From CADEFF01 sp964569315 (lineage in GTDB: Bacteria; Pseudomonadota; Alphaproteobacteria; Dongiales; Dongiaceae): a DNA stretch of 15,031 nt. The notes beneath the pieces are model-generated. The model was given only the letters and a program-made list of their open reading frames with translations. It searched no databases and had not been told where the DNA came from. The stretch spans positions 1 through 15,031 of the forward strand of contig CAZMUZ010000092.1 in NCBI GenBank assembly GCA_964569315.1, in the 5' to 3' direction. This document shows, one piece after another, positions 13,491 to 15,031 of the stretch. How positions within the stretch are numbered: position 1 is the stretch's first letter; every line of letters starts with the position of its first letter. The translations under genes and the position numbers were made by a program.

Positions 13491-14000
13491 TCAGCTCCGG
13501 CGTTTCGACGTCATGCGATCGGCTTCGGCGCGAATCTGCGCCGCTTCCTCCGCGAGCAGGCGATAGCTGAGACGGCTTTCCCAGACCAGGGCACCGGAAC
13601 CGAAAATAAGGCAGAGAACGCCAACCACCGTCGTTCCCAGCGTGAAGAGCGTCACGAGCCGGCTCGCGACCGGTCCGGCGTCCTCGAGCAGCATCGCTCC
13701 GGTGAGGAAGGCAAGCGTGCCGAGGCCGAAAGCGCCGACGGCGGTATAGAACGCCGTCAGCGTGCGCACGATCAGCAGCACCCGCCGGTGCGCCATGTCG
13801 AGCTGCCGCTCCAGCCATCGGACCAGTTCCGCTTCGTCGCCCTCCGCGATGGTCGCGATGCGCCCGGACAGGTGCCGCGCCCGGTCGAGCGCCCGCGCAT
13901 AGCGATTGACGGTGCTGAGCAGCAGCACGGTCGTGGCGTTGGTGAGGAGTGCGGGCCCCGCGATAAACGAAAGGACGGCAAACGGATTGTCGTCGAGCAT
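13491..14000 (-). CDS. DUF2721 family membrane protein
   Basis: The product is 169 residues. The N-terminus MLDDNPFAVLSFIAGPAL followed by LLTNATTVLLLSTVNRYAR matches the DUF2721 family as I know it; its function is unknown. I see three hydrophobic segments (about 7-31, 80-104 and 110-136) with a charged helical region between the first and second (ALDRARHLSGRIATIAEGDE). A basic cytosolic-looking tail ends in DRMTSKRRS. The frame could start further upstream, but the extension runs into the 15-bp minisatellite and has no family character, so the ATG at 14000 is preferred. The Shine-Dalgarno is weak. It follows the encapsulin gene on the same strand after 231 bases. The C-terminus does not resemble an encapsulin cargo-loading peptide. 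Confidence 0.82.
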   Translation of the reverse strand: MLDDNPFAVLSFIAGPALLTNATTVLLLSTVNRYARALDRARHLSGRIATIAEGDEAELVRWLERQLDMAHRRVLLIVRTLTAFYTAVGAFGLGTLAFLTGAMLLEDAGPVASRLVTLFTLGTTVVGVLCLIFGSGALVWESRLSYRLLAEEAAQIRAEADRMTSKRRS

Positions 14001-14045
14001 CGGCGGCGCCTGAGCGGTTTCACCGAACCGAGCATATGCCGGGAG

Positions 14046-14078
14046 CGCCAAGACCGTCTCTGGCGATCGCCAAGACCG
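14046..14078. repeat. Spaced direct repeat of 11 bp beside the minisatellite
   Basis: CGCCAAGACCG occurs at 14046-14056 and again at 14068-14078, 22 bases apart, immediately next to the first unit of the 15-bp array. It lies in the 5' leader region of the DUF2721 gene. No function can be assigned. Confidence 0.5.
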
Positions 14079-14079
14079 G

Positions 14080-14183
14080 CCTGGAATGCCCAAGCCTGGA
14101 ATGCTCAGGCCTGGAATGCTCAGGCCTGGAATGCTCAGGCCTGGAATGCTCAGGCCTGGAATGCCCGGGCCGGAACGCCCGGG
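14080..14183. repeat. 15-bp minisatellite, about seven units
   Basis: Units of CCTGGAATGCTCAGG lie head to tail. Unit 1 (14080-14094) ends CCCAAG, units 2-5 (14095-14154) are identical, unit 6 (14155-14169) ends CCCGGG, and unit 7 is diverged and one base short. Each unit begins CCTG and ends CAGG, so every unit can fold on itself, and every junction makes the palindrome CAGGCCTG. There are no spacers, so it is not a CRISPR. It lies between the encapsulin stop and the DUF2721 start. Confidence 0.9.
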
Positions 14184-14190
14184 CGCTCCG

Positions 14191-14220
14191 GACGCCGCTC
14201 GCCCGTGAAGCGGCGGCGTC
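14191..14220 (-). terminator. Stem-loop after the encapsulin gene (terminator-like)
   Basis: Perfect 8-bp arms, GACGCCGC (14191-14198) and GCGGCGTC (14213-14220), enclose a 14-base loop and begin 11 bases beyond the encapsulin stop codon on the minus strand. There is no T run after it. It may be a Rho-assisted or weak terminator, or an mRNA-stabilising stem separating the encapsulin from the DUF2721 gene. Confidence 0.45.
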
Positions 14221-14231
14221 GCCTCGCTCCG

Positions 14232-15031
14232 CTACCGCTTCTTTGCCGGCGGACGCCGGACGGTCGTCGGCGTGGTCAGCGGCACCGCCGCCTGGGGCGA
14301 GAGCAGCCAGAAGGTAAAGCTCTCCTCGATATAGAGGCGCACCCGCTCGGTATCGTGGTCGAGATAGCCGATCGAGAAATCCTGCCCGACCGTCAGCTCG
14401 AAATCGCCGCCGCGCATCGACAGCACCACCCCGCCCTCGAGCCCGGGCGCCCAGACGAGCGGCCCGTCCACCAGCCGCCGCACATGTTCGACCACCGGAT
14501 AGCCGCCCTTGGTGCTCTCCAGCAGATCGGCATAGCGCCGCTCGCTGAGGGCGAGCGCATAGGGACCGTCCACGCCCTCGCCGCGGAGGCGATTCAGGGC
14601 CGTGGCCACGGCGACCGGATAGGTCTCGTAATCGTCCCCGAGATTGACGGAGGACGCGGCCTGGGCCTCGCAAATACCCTGGATGCCGGCAGCCGGGTAG
14701 CCGTGGAAGATGGCATGATCCTCGGCGATCGCGATCTCGCGCGCCGCATCGGTTACCGGATCGAGATCGGGGTTCTTCGCGCCGCGCTCGATCGCTTCGA
14801 TCTCGTCGCGGGCGAGCTCGAAGGGCGCGCGGAGTTCGACCAGCGGTAGCGCCTGGCGCAGCCGCGCCTGCACCTCGCTCTCCGGCGGCGCCGCGATCGG
14901 CGTGCTCCGCCCGATGCCGACGGCCGACTTCGTCCAACCCATCGGCCCGACGAAATCCACCAGCTTGCGGGCGGCGAGCGTGGTCTTGAGCGTGCGCGTG
15001 GCTTCCCGGTCGATCTCCGCCCAGACTTCGG
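14232..15031 (-). CDS. enc: Family 1 encapsulin nanocompartment shell protein (5' end beyond right edge)
   Basis: Encapsulins are HK97-fold proteins that self-assemble into icosahedral shells enclosing cargo enzymes, often a dye-decolourising peroxidase or a ferritin-like protein. 265 residues are visible and the frame is still open at the window edge, so roughly 15-20 N-terminal residues are missing; the frame-internal GTG at 14960 is not the true start. Family landmarks in order are WAEIDREATRTLKTTLAARK, then VDFVGPMGW and the AFE-like PFELARDEIEAIERGAK. Next come AEDHAIFHGYPAAGIQGI, GPYALALSERRY, VEHVRRLVDGPLVWAPGLEGG and GGDFELTVGQDFSIGYLDHD. The conserved ending LYIEESFTFWLLSPQAAVPL is followed by an additional basic, proline-containing tail, TTPTTVRRPPAKKR. 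No cargo gene or cargo-loading peptide is visible in the window. In family 1 systems the cargo is commonly just upstream, which would be off the right edge. Confidence 0.93.
   Translation of the reverse strand, partial: EVWAEIDREATRTLKTTLAARKLVDFVGPMGWTKSAVGIGRSTPIAAPPESEVQARLRQALPLVELRAPFELARDEIEAIERGAKNPDLDPVTDAAREIAIAEDHAIFHGYPAAGIQGICEAQAASSVNLGDDYETYPVAVATALNRLRGEGVDGPYALALSERRYADLLESTKGGYPVVEHVRRLVDGPLVWAPGLEGGVVLSMRGGDFELTVGQDFSIGYLDHDTERVRLYIEESFTFWLLSPQAAVPLTTPTTVRRPPAKKR

Noticed and set aside
13491..13550. DUF2721 protein as encapsulin cargo through its C-terminus
   Set aside because: Its last residues (DRMTSKRRS) do not resemble the hydrophobic/glycine-rich loading peptides of family 1 cargo, and it is a membrane protein.
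14080..14183. CRISPR-like repeat array
   Set aside because: The 15-bp units are directly adjacent with no spacers and are much shorter than CRISPR repeats.
13413..14849. Long plus-strand open frame spanning DUF2721, the minisatellite and encapsulin
   Set aside because: It covers three recognisable minus-strand elements, and its own translation shows only low-complexity, Arg-rich sequence.
14232..14960. GTG at 14960 as the start of the encapsulin
   Set aside because: The frame stays open to the window edge, and the upstream residues (WAEIDREATRTLK) match the conserved encapsulin N-terminal helix.
14232..15031. Phage capsid / prophage remnant
   Set aside because: The HK97-like fold is shared, but the motifs are those of encapsulins, and no phage genes such as integrase, portal or terminase are present in the window.

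Overview
The window is about 15 kb of GC-rich, densely packed bacterial DNA. The gene styles suggest an alphaproteobacterium: a ChaC-type cyclotransferase, a short ArfB, a DUF2721 membrane protein and a CHASE/PAS hybrid kinase, with weak Shine-Dalgarno sites and short gaps. This taxonomic call is an inference from gene content; no rRNA or tRNA gene is visible. One 100-base run of N (1770-1869) marks an assembly gap, and genes run off both edges.

Layout. 1-386 (minus) is the 5' part of plsY, which makes lysophosphatidate for membrane lipids and looks cyanobacterial in style. It diverges from 551-1303 (plus), a chaC gamma-glutamylcyclotransferase. 1320-5083 (minus) is a block of three genes: an aldehyde dehydrogenase, a three-domain RidA-superfamily protein, and a close tandem paralogue of that protein which is broken by the N gap. 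Opposite the dehydrogenase, across a 366-base intergenic region with a perfect 17-bp tandem repeat, lies a 972-residue membrane hybrid histidine kinase (5450-8368, plus). Next come a small secreted cysteine-rich protein (8384-8716, minus) and a divergent copper-type P1B ATPase (8977-11343, plus) behind a MerR/CueR-like promoter. The ATPase ends tail to tail with arfB (11340-11759, minus), and their stop codons overlap. 11851-13329 (minus) is a secreted endonuclease/exonuclease/phosphatase-fold protein. 13491-14000 (minus) is a DUF2721 membrane protein. 14232-15031 (minus) is a family 1 encapsulin shell protein that lacks only its extreme N-terminus.

How the genes fit together. Plausible units are: aldehyde oxidation plus RidA-like proteins (possibly catabolism of an amino- or imino-containing compound), copper efflux with a divergent periplasmic cysteine-rich protein, and an encapsulin nanocompartment whose cargo is not in this window and would be expected beyond the right edge. 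A seven-unit 15-bp minisatellite and a strong stem-loop separate the encapsulin from the DUF2721 gene. I found no CRISPR array, prophage, insertion sequence or RNA gene. The points most worth a second look are the encapsulin with its basic C-terminal tail and adjacent minisatellite, the tandem three-domain RidA paralogues that lack the catalytic arginine, and the cysteine-rich protein beside the copper pump.
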